Source: a virus
Direction: 5' to 3' (one strand)
IMG/VR virus record: IMGVR_UViG_3300035145_001165
Span: 16,458 to 80,457 of that record
Length of the DNA stretch: 64,000 nucleotides
Program-made: the position numbers and the translations under genes
Shown: positions 17,220 to 26,315 of the stretch, one piece after another
How the letters are laid out: each line of letters starts with the position of its first letter
Numbering within the stretch: position 1 is the stretch's first letter
Notes under the pieces: model-generated
What the model saw: only the letters and a program-made list of their open reading frames with translations
The model's database searches: none
What the model was told of the DNA's origin: nothing

Positions 17220-20200
17220 TACGGGCAATCAACGTAGTTAGCAGGATCTCTAGCGAGACCTTGGAGAATAAGTTCGGACTGTTCTTCAGGAACACACTGC
17301 AGATCTGGTTTAGCATATGCACCAAATCCGCCACCACCAGTGATGATGACTTCAGGAAGTTCAAGGTAATTCTGACCACCTTTGACCAGAACAATACCAT
17401 CCACAAAACCTTCATCAGAAATAGTTGCTTTAGCAATAGAACTATCTCCATTTACATATACTGTAGGTGCAGAAGTATAGAGACCACCAACATTAGTAAT
17501 AGCAAATCCTACCAGTTGACAAACAACATTAGTAGGTTTTGGTTTACCAGCATAACCTTGTCCAGGTCTAACAACTTTAACTCGTGTCAGATAACCTTCA
17601 CTATTGAGAATTGGTTCAATATAAGCACCAAATCCTCTTGCATTATCTTCAATTGAGATGAAAGGTCTCGCACGGTATCTTCTGCCAGACTTCAGAACTG
17701 CGATGTCAATAATACCACCGTCATCATCGATAACAGGAGTATCCAAGACAGGGAGACCATCATCATCGTCATCATCACCATCGAATATAATATCAGGTTG
17801 CTGATCAACATCGGCACGGATAACAATGGTAGCAGTTGCTGCATAGTCATTGATCGTGAACGACAGATTTTCTGCCAACTCACGCTCACTATCTTCTAAC
17901 ACATTGACAACCAGTTCACCCTTATTGCCTTCAATATAAACAGAACCTTCTAATGGTTCTAAAATATCACTCTGTGTAATTTGAGAACCGAACAAGGTGT
18001 AATTCAAACGCTCACCATCTTGGAAGTTTGTAGTAGTGACAGTAAATGTCACCGACTCTCCCTCTTCTACAGCAACTTTATCTGCAGCAACAGAAACAGA
18101 CTTAGCATTAGGATCAAGAACACCAGTTGCTACAGGATCCAACACAGCACAACCTGCTGCAACACCTAAACCGTTCAACTCAACGAAAATTTGCTCAGCA
18201 ACTTCGTTAGTGTCTTCTACAACACCATCATCTAGAAGTGCGATAGTGACTGAAGCTTGGTTATCAATGACAGTAAACTGGCGACCCATATCAGCAGGAC
18301 CAGTAACGTAACTCCGCTTACCATCTTCAACCACATATGAAATGTCTGCGAAGGTGATACCTGTGGACTCTCTTCCGATGGTGTAGTTGATTGTTGTTCC
18401 ATCCTCTACATTGTTGGTTTGTAAATTAAATGTAACCTCTTGTCCTTCATACACAACAGTTTTATCTGCTGTGAGTAGGTAAACAGGTGTGTCAAAGTCA
18501 AGAATAGATGCGGATCCAATTCCACCACCTGTATCCAAATTAGGAACAGTAGGATCACCTAACAATATATTGTTATCTAAGATCCAGATCTTACCTACAT
18601 CTTTAGGAACATCACCACAACCATCAGTCTTGATCTTAAGGAAGAAATACTTGTTACCCTCCTGAACATTGTCAGAGATAGTACGAACTTGAATAGTTTT
18701 TTCTACCTCGCCAACACCAAATCCTAAGAAACCACTTACAGGACAATAATCTTCGTTTGCTTTCGCAGTACCATCAATAGTATAGTAATTAAAAGAGTTT
18801 GAAGTAGAGGTGTCGCCGTTGCGTCTGACTTTAATTTCAGCAATAGATCCTTCGGGAACACCACCAGTCTCAGGAATATCTTCTACCCTAATAGTCCTTG
18901 CGGAACAAATAGCATTAGTAATGTCCTCGAAACCAATACCAGTACCAGTGCCAGCGCCAGTACCGTCACCAGTACCAACTCCATCACCGTCAAGACCATC
19001 ACTATCAGTGTCGCCTCCACCTGAACTGTTGGGAACTTGCGGACCCCACACGTTTACTTCAGTGGTGTGTTCTGGTTCAGTTAAGGCATCGGCACAGTAA
19101 CTATCGATAGGAAGATGGTTGCCAGACTCTAGTGCAGCGAGCAGTTCATCGAGATCGTTGTATCCCGCCTTGAGTCCTTCAAAACCACCTTCCTTGCTGT
19201 CTTTTTTCTTAGGACCACTCTTGCAGGCAGCGTTACCAGAGCAAGAGATGCCCAGCAGATTCATAATAGATGAAAGACCACCGCCAACAACATCAACTGC
19301 ACTACCAATAGCACCGAGGACAGAACTAAGTCCACCGAATACAGTATTAATAATACCAGACATCTCGGACAGAACGCGACCCAAGATAGCGTCAACAAAA
19401 CGCTTCGCCTGACACGCTGCAAAGGAAACAATGTCTCCGATGTATCCCAAGAGAATACCTTCGACAAAATCTGACATTCTGTCGATGAGGTTCTCCATAG
19501 TACACCCCATTTTCTCTAGCATCTGGGTGAACCAATCCACCACAGGTTTAAGAACACCAGGAAGAGGTGCCAACAGAGCTTTAATTAATGCTTGGATGCC
19601 TTTTTTGATCTGATTCATCAGTTCGCCAAACGCTCTGCTGATAGCAGCAGAAACGACTGCCTGAACTCTAGTAATATATCCCTGAGCAATTGATTGCAAC
19701 TCAAAGATACCACCAGTGTACTTACTAATGTAGTAACTACCAATGTTACCGTTAGTATGCTGCAGTGTGGCGAAGAATTCTCCTAGGATGTTTTCGATCT
19801 TGCTGCCAGGATCTGTAGCACACTTACCATCTGCTACAGTAACAGAGAATGTTCCTGCTTGGTTTGCATTGCTAGCAGGAGTTGAAATTGCTGAAACCTG
19901 TCTGCTTTCATCTTCATCACCAGTAGCACCAATTTGTTTTGAACCTAAGTTAGGATTCTTGTCTGGTTGGTCTCCAGTGACGTGTGATGCAGGGTTAGGT
20001 TGATCACCAGCTTCAGCATCCTGGGTGAGGTAACGCTGCAATGCTTGATATTCTGTAGCAGGATTGTCTTTACTAGATCCAGCAACAGCATTTTGCACAC
20101 CGATAACAAGACGCTGCTTGCTATCACCATTAATCAAGGATGCCCATACAATGTCACCTCGCTTCAGGTTATGTCCCGAACCAGAGGTACCTGTGCCACC

Positions 20201-20416
20201 TGCATTATCAGCAGGCATCAAAACAGTTGCCCAAGGAAGGTACTGTGTCTCGGGCACAGGAATAAACTGACCTCCGTCGCCAGAACGGAATTCTTTATTG
20301 ATTAAACGTACACGTACACGACCAGATTCTTTCGGGTCCGCAATGTCTTCAATAAATCCCTTCTGTAATGCGAAGAGGTCACTTACATTAGCTACATTGT
20401 ATGAGGTATCTGACAT
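17219..20416 (-). CDS. Baseplate hub protein, gp5-like OB-fold with Calx-beta inserts
   Basis: A 1065-residue protein. Residues ~12-120 (GFIEDIADPKESGRVRVRLI, LPWATVLMPAD, LKRGDIVWASLINGD, LVIGVQNA) are the gp5/VgrG OB fold. A helical region follows (~230-400). Then come at least two Calx-beta-like domains (~500-800; NYYTIDGTAKANEDYCPVSG, VQEGNKYFFLKI, VVEDTNEVAEQIFVEL) and C-terminal repeats with GGIIDIAVLKSGRRYRARP, GLYTSAPTVYV and GQNYLELPEVIITGGGG. No T4 lysozyme catalytic domain is visible. T4 gp5 is 575 residues, so this is nearly double. A CP12-like gene directly precedes it. Confidence 0.75.
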   Translation of the reverse strand: MSDTSYNVANVSDLFALQKGFIEDIADPKESGRVRVRLINKEFRSGDGGQFIPVPETQYLPWATVLMPADNAGGTGTSGSGHNLKRGDIVWASLINGDSKQRLVIGVQNAVAGSSKDNPATEYQALQRYLTQDAEAGDQPNPASHVTGDQPDKNPNLGSKQIGATGDEDESRQVSAISTPASNANQAGTFSVTVADGKCATDPGSKIENILGEFFATLQHTNGNIGSYYISKYTGGIFELQSIAQGYITRVQAVVSAAISRAFGELMNQIKKGIQALIKALLAPLPGVLKPVVDWFTQMLEKMGCTMENLIDRMSDFVEGILLGYIGDIVSFAACQAKRFVDAILGRVLSEMSGIINTVFGGLSSVLGAIGSAVDVVGGGLSSIMNLLGISCSGNAACKSGPKKKDSKEGGFEGLKAGYNDLDELLAALESGNHLPIDSYCADALTEPEHTTEVNVWGPQVPNSSGGGDTDSDGLDGDGVGTGDGTGAGTGTGIGFEDITNAICSARTIRVEDIPETGGVPEGSIAEIKVRRNGDTSTSNSFNYYTIDGTAKANEDYCPVSGFLGFGVGEVEKTIQVRTISDNVQEGNKYFFLKIKTDGCGDVPKDVGKIWILDNNILLGDPTVPNLDTGGGIGSASILDFDTPVYLLTADKTVVYEGQEVTFNLQTNNVEDGTTINYTIGRESTGITFADISYVVEDGKRSYVTGPADMGRQFTVIDNQASVTIALLDDGVVEDTNEVAEQIFVELNGLGVAAGCAVLDPVATGVLDPNAKSVSVAADKVAVEEGESVTFTVTTTNFQDGERLNYTLFGSQITQSDILEPLEGSVYIEGNKGELVVNVLEDSERELAENLSFTINDYAATATIVIRADVDQQPDIIFDGDDDDDDGLPVLDTPVIDDDGGIIDIAVLKSGRRYRARPFISIEDNARGFGAYIEPILNSEGYLTRVKVVRPGQGYAGKPKPTNVVCQLVGFAITNVGGLYTSAPTVYVNGDSSIAKATISDEGFVDGIVLVKGGQNYLELPEVIITGGGGFGAYAKPDLQCVPEEQSELILQGLARDPANYVDCP

Positions 20417-20643
20417 TAGTTATCGTGAATCTTACACTCTGGTGCGCCAGGTTCTTGATCGCAGTAGAGTTCGAGTGGTGAGGGATCGTGATGATCTCCT
20501 GCATCGATCTCTTCTTTATGATGCTCAACATACTCTTCTAGATCGTGCAGTTCACCTTCAATGTGGCGACGCTGCTGAGGAGAAGTCATAGGATTCTGAA
20601 GAATCTCTTTGTCCTTCTCGATATGCTGTTCGATAGAGTCCAT
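20416..20643 (-). CDS. cp12: CP12-like Calvin-cycle inhibitor
   Basis: A 75-residue protein. Its C-terminus (DPSPLELYCDQEPGAPECKIHDN, with C61 and C70) matches the conserved end of CP12 (pattern LExYCDxNPxxxECxxYDD). The N-terminal half is a charged helix without the N-terminal cysteine pair, a reduced form known in some CP12s. CP12 joins GAPDH and phosphoribulokinase into an inactive complex via the C-terminal disulfide loop, shutting the Calvin cycle. Host-like CP12 in cyanophages is established. The location inside a baseplate operon, overlapping the hub gene by TAATG, is unusual. A CTAAATA motif is upstream. Confidence 0.75.
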   Translation of the reverse strand: MDSIEQHIEKDKEILQNPMTSPQQRRHIEGELHDLEEYVEHHKEEIDAGDHHDPSPLELYCDQEPGAPECKIHDN

Positions 20644-20684
20644 TTGAAAACCTAAGGGGACGATTTTTTGGCGGAGTTTTTTTT

Positions 20685-20705
20685 CCAGATATCTGGTATA
20701 TTTAG
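20685..20705 (-). promoter_or_regulatory. Late motif CTAAATA plus palindrome CCAGATATCTGG
   Basis: CTAAATA on the minus strand (20699-20705) overlaps the 3' side of the 69-residue gene's end. It is followed by a perfect 12-bp palindrome (20685-20696) and an A8 run. The motif is ~56 nt before the CP12-like ATG, further away than at other late motifs here. Confidence 0.35.
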
Positions 20706-20706
20706 G

Positions 20707-20916
20707 TCAAATTTCGGTACGATTGACCACTTCCGTGACAGGTAATGCCTCGGGAGATTTCTCCAGTTCCATTTTAAGCCGTTCTAATTGAAGTGCAAGC
20801 TGTGCATACAATTTACTACGAATTGTAGTGTCTTCTTCGACTTCAATCTTTTCAAGAATCTGATACAGACTTTGTGTCAGATGCGTAGGGTATTGTTTTA
20901 AAAATTCCTTGTCCAT
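20707..20916 (-). CDS. Hypothetical helical protein
   Basis: A 69-residue protein, almost entirely helical (LTQSLYQILEKIEVEEDTTIRSKLYAQLALQLERLKMEL). It starts 1 nt after the gp27-like gene stops, in the baseplate operon. Function unknown. It could be a small baseplate assembly factor, but only position suggests that. Confidence 0.6.
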   Translation of the reverse strand: MDKEFLKQYPTHLTQSLYQILEKIEVEEDTTIRSKLYAQLALQLERLKMELEKSPEALPVTEVVNRTEI

Positions 20917-20917
20917 T

Positions 20918-22261
20918 TTAACAATTTTTGTTCATAGAATCTTTTACTAAAGTTGTTGCAGTAAAACATTCGCGTGGTGACATAGTATATCTATGCGCTA
21001 AGCGGAAGATTAAATAATCACCACCACGCCTGAGATCTTCATCGTCTGCTTCCTTTTCTGCATCAGGTTTTGAGGATTGAATGTGGAGTTTAATCTTGTC
21101 ACCAGCACGGAGTTCAGAGTTGCCTGGTACAACAACGTTGCTCACATTCATTGCCATTGTAGCACGGCGAGCGTTGTATTGACAAACAGTGTAGGGTTGC
21201 CAGTCAGGATACTCTGTATTAACTTCGCTACCGTCTCTACCTGTAGCATCAGATGCTGCTTCTTCTTCATTGAAGAATGCTTCGTTAGTGGTACTAAGTT
21301 TAAAAGTCCTGGTAGGTCTACCTTGAGACTGATCATAATCATCTAACCATTTCGTCAACCACTCAGGGAATGCACTTTTAGAACCGATGTGTGCCCAGTC
21401 ATCCCAGTGATCACTGAGTTTCCATTCTTCTTCTTTAAACTCCTGAGAATCTGTATTAGTAACAGCAATCACAGCACGGAAGACACCGTTGTCTGCTAAT
21501 GATTTGAGATCACCATCACGTTCGACAGTATAATTTTGAATGATCAAGTGCTCAGGAATTTTACCTGTGTTAGCAGGAGACTGATAGTATTCCCAGTCTG
21601 CTTCCTTACCACCATAATCATCTTCTTTGCCAGTAGATAGCAGATGATCAATAGATGCGAAAGTGTAACCATCTTTCGTACCCCACAAGAAATACCCACA
21701 GGTGTTTGCTTTCTGACCACTAGTAGGAATAGATTGAGTGCACACTCTGCGTGCCATCTTAGCAACAGAGATACCTTCGCCTCCGAATAGAAGTTTGTTG
21801 AATGGTTTATCACCACGCACCATAGGAGCTGTTGAGATACCAGAATCTTGGAAGACCGTAGCAAGAATCTGATCACCAGTTCCTACATATGTTTTCTCGC
21901 ACCTGAAGTTAGAGAATGCTTTGCTATCTGCACTGATCAGATTGATAGTAGCAATCTTACCCTTGAATGAAAGGAAAGGAGACTTAACGTCACCGACTAC
22001 AAACTTATACTCTTTTTCTTCGTCACTAGTCTGATCTGTCAGCAAAACAATTCTAAACTCTTCACCACCAGTGAGAGGGAGATCTTGTGCTGCTAAGTCT
22101 GTGACTGTAGCGACAGCAGTAGGACAAATTCTCTCCAGATCTTCGTAGTATGTAAAACTAGCGAGGTTATTGTTAAGAGTCAGGGTTTCACCTGTGTTCA
22201 AAGAAATCTCACACAGAATAAGTTTCCATCCAAGTTGTGCTTCGGAAGAGGGTTCTGCCAT
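20918..22261 (-). CDS. Baseplate hub protein (gp27-like)
   Basis: A 447-residue, beta-rich protein without signal or membrane segments. It has the pattern of hub proteins: strands FTYYEDLERICPTAVATVTD and EFRIVLLTDQ, TYVGTGDQILATVFQDSGI, and a late KIKLHIQSS/GGDYLIFRLAHRYTM segment. In T4 the hub gp27 (391 aa) sits between the tape measure and the gp5 spike. This gene sits between the tape measure and the gp5-like gene, so equivalence rests mainly on order and size. Confidence 0.6.
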   Translation of the reverse strand: MAEPSSEAQLGWKLILCEISLNTGETLTLNNNLASFTYYEDLERICPTAVATVTDLAAQDLPLTGGEEFRIVLLTDQTSDEEKEYKFVVGDVKSPFLSFKGKIATINLISADSKAFSNFRCEKTYVGTGDQILATVFQDSGISTAPMVRGDKPFNKLLFGGEGISVAKMARRVCTQSIPTSGQKANTCGYFLWGTKDGYTFASIDHLLSTGKEDDYGGKEADWEYYQSPANTGKIPEHLIIQNYTVERDGDLKSLADNGVFRAVIAVTNTDSQEFKEEEWKLSDHWDDWAHIGSKSAFPEWLTKWLDDYDQSQGRPTRTFKLSTTNEAFFNEEEAASDATGRDGSEVNTEYPDWQPYTVCQYNARRATMAMNVSNVVVPGNSELRAGDKIKLHIQSSKPDAEKEADDEDLRRGGDYLIFRLAHRYTMSPRECFTATTLVKDSMNKNC

Positions 22262-25200
22262 TAGAAATCAAGGTTGAAAATGTGACCGCCATCCTTGACG
22301 GGAGACATTGTGGGGAACAGTGCTACGTTGCCAGAGGCAGCAGTAGTACCACCATCAGCAGTAGCGGCACCCACAGGAGCGTTAGCAGCAGAAGTTAGTT
22401 TCTCCATCAGAGATGCCATCGGAGCGAAGGCAGCAGTTGCTGCTTCAGACATACGTTCTGGAACACCCTTCTCCTGCATAGAAGTTTGAGCTGATCTGAG
22501 TCTTCCCTCAAGACCTCTTAGTCTTCCAGTAACTCTCGAAGTCACAGAAGATGGTTGTGATGTGAACGCCGAGGAAGTAGAACTTAACATATCTGCTGAG
22601 TTGCTACTAAAGTTTGACTTACCAGAGAAGGGTGCCTTCCAATCGTATCCCATCTTGAGGGCGTCACCTCTAGTGCCAGGCATACTCTTAGGAGCTCCAA
22701 CATCAGTGGGACTAGTGGAAACTTCCCAGTGTAGGTGAGGACCACTAGATCTACCAGTGTTGCCAACATATCCAAGCAGATCTCCCTTCTTAATCTTCTG
22801 ACCTTCACGAACCTTAGCACGGTTCTGCATATGTGCCCAGAGGTGTGACCTTCCGTTGTCATCATTCCAGATCACGGTGTTACCGTAACCACCAAAGTAA
22901 CCAACACCACGGTTAGATTGAACAACACCATCAGAGAATGCTACCAGGGGTGTTCCTTCTGGTGCAGCAATATCAACACCCATATGGTTGTCTTCTTTCC
23001 TGCCATCACCATCCATATCACGCCAACCAAAGCGAGAAGTGACGACGATGTTATTCATTGCACCAGCGCCACCTTGACCACCCATACCACCTTGACCACC
23101 CATACCACCCATCATAGGAGTGCGACCAACGATACCTCTATCATCACCACTACCCGTTCCAGGTGGTGCTTGTGGAACTTCAGCGTTAGGAAGACTCAGA
23201 TCCATACCATCGACAAAAGAACTGAGGTTACCAATAACATCGCCACTGAAGACTTCCTCAGTACCCTTAACCATATTGCGGAGAGCATCACCACCCAACC
23301 AACTAGGAACATTGTCAATCAGTTTTTTAATGAATGACATTCCGTTTGCAACGAGACTGGCAACACCTTTGACAACAAAGGCGAACATATCAACCAAAGC
23401 TTTGTAGTACTTGGCAATGATCTGGATTATCGGTACCAACACTTTCATCAAAAGTTTAGCAAGAACACCAATAATTCTACCGATATTCTTCAGAGCACCA
23501 ATAAATCCGCCACCCTCACCAGACTCTCCACCGACACCGAAGACAGCAGCAAGTCCATCCATCGCGCTCACGATAGAACCACCAAGTTCTTTAAAGGATG
23601 TGATCACTGGACCGAAAGTCTTACCCCAGTCGAATGATTTAAATGTGTTCGCGAATCCTTCACCCAGGAACTTACCAACGTTCTCACCCAACCAGGAACC
23701 AACAGCAGCACCCAGTGCGATACCAACAGGACCACCAACAGCACCAAGGAAACCACCGATGACTGCACCTGAACCTGCACCGAGACCTGCGCCTGCTGAT
23801 CTACCAACGATCTTCGCTTTATCTTTCTGCAGACTACCATCAGCAAGACCAGCGTTGACTTGCTCTCGTGTCATATTATTCTCTTCCATCAAACGCTTTA
23901 TCTCTTCCTCGTTCGCTTCCATAGCACCGAAGCCAGCGGAGAGAAGAGAACCAATGACAGGAACTCTACCGACACCTTTACTCACTATACCACCAGTGCT
24001 CTTGAGTAAATCAGCGCCGCGCTGAGCAATACCAGCACCAGCACCGAGCACACCCTTACCACCTTTAAGAATTGCACTAGCACCACCAGCGAGTCCCTTG
24101 CCAGCACCTGCAAGAGCTTTGCCAAGGTTAAAGTTTAAGATACCACTCTTAGCAGCAGTTGCTAAGGTACCGACAAGACCCTTAGCACCCTTAGCAAGAT
24201 TTAAAATTTGTCCAGGCAATGCTTTGAAAATATTTGCCAGAGACTGTATTGATTTTACTTTTAATTTACCCAGGTTGGCTAACAGATCATTGAGGGCTTT
24301 ACCAGTTCTAATGTTTCTACCAGCACGGAAGAAACCACCCGCTTCATCTGCAAGACTACCAGCACCACGTGCCATATTTGGGAAGGGACGACCTGCGGTG
24401 CGGAGAACACTTGCATCCTGAGCACCAGTGATGCCCTGCATAAACAACGTACCCTGCTGCTTGATAGCACTAGCAGTGTTTACAAGTTTGCCTTTAGCAT
24501 TAGCACCACCACCGACAAGTCTTTGGAACCTAGAAGCAACACTCTTGGTAGGATCACCAGTACGTGCTGCTAATCTAGCATCAAATAAAATTTCATCAAG
24601 ACTATTCTTAAGACCTCCAACAGTAAAACCTTTGGTTTTTACTGGACTCTTTGCAACAGTATCCAACCCATCAGTGGCAGCATCGAATGCTCTACCAGCA
24701 CCTGCGCCAGCAGCGTTCCTAACAGTCTGTCTTATACCACCTTCTGCAGGATTTCGGAATCGCTTCGCAATGGCACCACGAACTGCTGCACCATCTTTAA
24801 GCTTGGACATCTTCTTAGATGTCGCAAGACCCATACCAATGTTACCAATGCCAAAGGCACTGAACCCCGCAATGGGGGTCATTAAATTCCTTAACTTATT
24901 ATACTCAATGGCAGCTCGCCTGCCAAAGTTTTGTAACTTAACGTCTGCTGTTTCTAAAGCATTAGCAAGACCTGCAACACCATCAGCAAGGACACCAAGG
25001 ATAGCATCCGACTGTGTTACAGCAAGAGTAAGAGCACCTGCGGCACCAGCAGCAAGCAGTGCCTTCTTTAACTTCTCAAAGTCCAGACCCTTCTTACTAC
25101 CACCTTTCTTTGCAAAGGGGTTAGAAATTCTGGGACCTGCCTTACGCTGCTTCTCAATTGCAGTTTCTTGGGCAGCGAACTTGCCCTTAGAAATCATCTT

Positions 25201-25383
25201 GTTTTCTAAGGCAAGACGAGAACGCTGAAGTTTAAGCGTCTGCGTCTGCAGATTTACCAGATCGTTAAGAAGAGCGTTAGTAACCATCTGCTGCTTCACA
25301 GAAGCAGCTTGGATTTTAACAAGATCAGTGTTAGCAGATCCCGTCAGCGGATTATTCTTATACTTACTGGTGTCTAATGCCAT
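22261..25383 (-). CDS. Tape measure protein with M23 peptidase domain
   Basis: A 1040-residue protein. The N-terminus is coiled-coil (LVKIQAASVKQQMVTNALLNDL and on). A long Ala/Gly/Lys-rich central region and hydrophobic Gly-rich stretches (GAGSGAVIGGFLGAVGGPVGIALGAAVGSWL; AKLLMKVLVPIIQIIAKYY) are typical of tape measures. Residues ~790-915 form an M23 LytM-type endopeptidase: HMGVD and HLHWEV zinc motifs, GTPLVAF, GYGNTVIW, GYVGNTGRSSGPH. The domain would cut peptidoglycan during DNA entry (family knowledge). Order chaperones-tape measure-hub fits T4 gp29. TAATG overlaps at both ends show coupling. Confidence 0.85.
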   Translation of the reverse strand: MALDTSKYKNNPLTGSANTDLVKIQAASVKQQMVTNALLNDLVNLQTQTLKLQRSRLALENKMISKGKFAAQETAIEKQRKAGPRISNPFAKKGGSKKGLDFEKLKKALLAAGAAGALTLAVTQSDAILGVLADGVAGLANALETADVKLQNFGRRAAIEYNKLRNLMTPIAGFSAFGIGNIGMGLATSKKMSKLKDGAAVRGAIAKRFRNPAEGGIRQTVRNAAGAGAGRAFDAATDGLDTVAKSPVKTKGFTVGGLKNSLDEILFDARLAARTGDPTKSVASRFQRLVGGGANAKGKLVNTASAIKQQGTLFMQGITGAQDASVLRTAGRPFPNMARGAGSLADEAGGFFRAGRNIRTGKALNDLLANLGKLKVKSIQSLANIFKALPGQILNLAKGAKGLVGTLATAAKSGILNFNLGKALAGAGKGLAGGASAILKGGKGVLGAGAGIAQRGADLLKSTGGIVSKGVGRVPVIGSLLSAGFGAMEANEEEIKRLMEENNMTREQVNAGLADGSLQKDKAKIVGRSAGAGLGAGSGAVIGGFLGAVGGPVGIALGAAVGSWLGENVGKFLGEGFANTFKSFDWGKTFGPVITSFKELGGSIVSAMDGLAAVFGVGGESGEGGGFIGALKNIGRIIGVLAKLLMKVLVPIIQIIAKYYKALVDMFAFVVKGVASLVANGMSFIKKLIDNVPSWLGGDALRNMVKGTEEVFSGDVIGNLSSFVDGMDLSLPNAEVPQAPPGTGSGDDRGIVGRTPMMGGMGGQGGMGGQGGAGAMNNIVVTSRFGWRDMDGDGRKEDNHMGVDIAAPEGTPLVAFSDGVVQSNRGVGYFGGYGNTVIWNDDNGRSHLWAHMQNRAKVREGQKIKKGDLLGYVGNTGRSSGPHLHWEVSTSPTDVGAPKSMPGTRGDALKMGYDWKAPFSGKSNFSSNSADMLSSTSSAFTSQPSSVTSRVTGRLRGLEGRLRSAQTSMQEKGVPERMSEAATAAFAPMASLMEKLTSAANAPVGAATADGGTTAASGNVALFPTMSPVKDGGHIFNLDF

Positions 25384-25571
25384 TACCTGTTAGCTTTTAG
25401 CTGTTGCTGCTGTAGCTTTTCTTCTTCCAGGTGCGCCAGCAGGAGAGCGATGTAAACATCTCTTTCCCAAGGCATCATCCCTTCGATCTCTGCTAGGTTA
25501 TATTTATGGTGCTGCATCAAAGAGAAGTTTGTCCTAAAATAGTTTTCAAGACTATTGTAAGACATACTCAC
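25383..25571 (-). CDS. gp51-like tape measure chaperone / hub assembly factor
   Basis: A 62-residue protein containing NLAEIEGMMPWERDVYIALLLAHL, the conserved segment of small proteins encoded directly before phage tape measures. In cyanophages it is usually linked with T4 gp51. The GTG start (25571) overlaps the gp26 stop as GTGA; an ATG at 25565 is an alternative. The frame is -1 relative to gp26, and a U UUU UUC slippery heptamer lies just upstream, so it may also be made as a gp26 fusion. Confidence 0.65.
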   Translation of the reverse strand: MSMSYNSLENYFRTNFSLMQHHKYNLAEIEGMMPWERDVYIALLLAHLEEEKLQQQQLKANR

Positions 25572-26281
25572 CCGAAAAAAGATGCAAGACCCTCCAGTGT
25601 ATACTCACACTCTGCTTTAGTATTAGGATTAATAACCGAGAAGGTGTGGGTAAGTTTAGGCATATTGCTGAAGAATTCCTGAACAGATTCAAACTGTTTA
25701 GAAGTCAGACTCTCCAAGAAACCAACCAATTCTTTTCTAGAAGAATTTGCTGCTTCATATACATCTTCACCATCAATAATCTGATCGATGCAGTCAGCGA
25801 TGAGTTCAAATACTTGGTCAGGACTCTGCTCCTGTTGAGCAAAGTTATTCTTGATGAATTGATCCAGAGAAGGATACTTCATCTTCACAGTGATGTCATC
25901 ATTGATATACACAGAGTCGCTGTGGTCATCAGGTTTGACAACTTTAATTTCATTCAGATCGATTGCAACATCAACCTGCGTTTCGTTGTCATCAGTGCAA
26001 GTAACTTTAAGTTCCAGTTCTTCGCCAACTGACTTAGAACGAATCATAAGAAACAGATATTCGAGATCGAACATCGCAAGTTTCTCAACTTTTAGTCTAC
26101 TAACAATACAACCCTTAAGAAGATCAACAATAGCTTGTTGAATTTGTTGTTCATCTTCTGATTCCATTGCTACGAGAAGAACTTTTTCTTCCTTAACTAG
26201 GAAGGGTCGGTACTTAATCGTTTGTCCAGTAGAAGGAAGCTCACACTGGTAAGTGGGCACCTCAAGCTTTGGTAAAGGCAT
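25568..26281 (-). CDS. 26: Baseplate hub subunit gp26
   Basis: A 237-residue protein, close to T4 gp26 (208 aa). The N-terminus PLPKLEVPTYQCELPSTGQTIKYRPFLVKEEKVLLVA is the hallmark of the T4 baseplate gp26 family (PF12322). Later blocks are LEVKVTCTDDNE-like strands and YEAANSSRKELVGFLESLTSKQFESVQEF. Its position just before the tape measure fits a tail-assembly chaperone role. A CTAAATA late motif is 23-29 nt upstream of the ATG, and a slippery heptamer overlaps the last codons. Confidence 0.8.
   Translation of the reverse strand: MPLPKLEVPTYQCELPSTGQTIKYRPFLVKEEKVLLVAMESEDEQQIQQAIVDLLKGCIVSRLKVEKLAMFDLEYLFLMIRSKSVGEELELKVTCTDDNETQVDVAIDLNEIKVVKPDDHSDSVYINDDITVKMKYPSLDQFIKNNFAQQEQSPDQVFELIADCIDQIIDGEDVYEAANSSRKELVGFLESLTSKQFESVQEFFSNMPKLTHTFSVINPNTKAECEYTLEGLASFFG
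25574..25580 (-). other. Putative -1 ribosomal frameshift site TTTTTTC
   Basis: At the end of gp26 the codons are TCT TTT TTC GGG TGA. The heptamer T TTT TTC fits X XXY YYZ in phase. A -1 slip enters the downstream 62-residue frame (CGG GTG AGT ATG) and gives a ~299-residue fusion. A weak 6-bp hairpin (25538-25556) starts 17 nt downstream. Confidence 0.5.
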
Positions 26282-26303
26282 AGTGAGTTCAGTTCAATAC
26301 TAT

Positions 26304-26310
26304 TATTTAG
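26304..26310 (-). promoter_or_regulatory. Late-type motif CTAAATA
   Basis: CTAAATAA on the minus strand, 23 nt upstream of the gp26 ATG, in the short gap after the tube-initiator-like gene. Placement matches other late motifs in this window. Confidence 0.5.
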
Positions 26311-26315
26311 AGCGG

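Noticed and set aside
25499-25506. CATAAATA within the gp51-like gene as promoter for the tape measure
   Set aside because: It is inside a coding sequence and >110 nt from the tape measure ATG, which is already translationally coupled.
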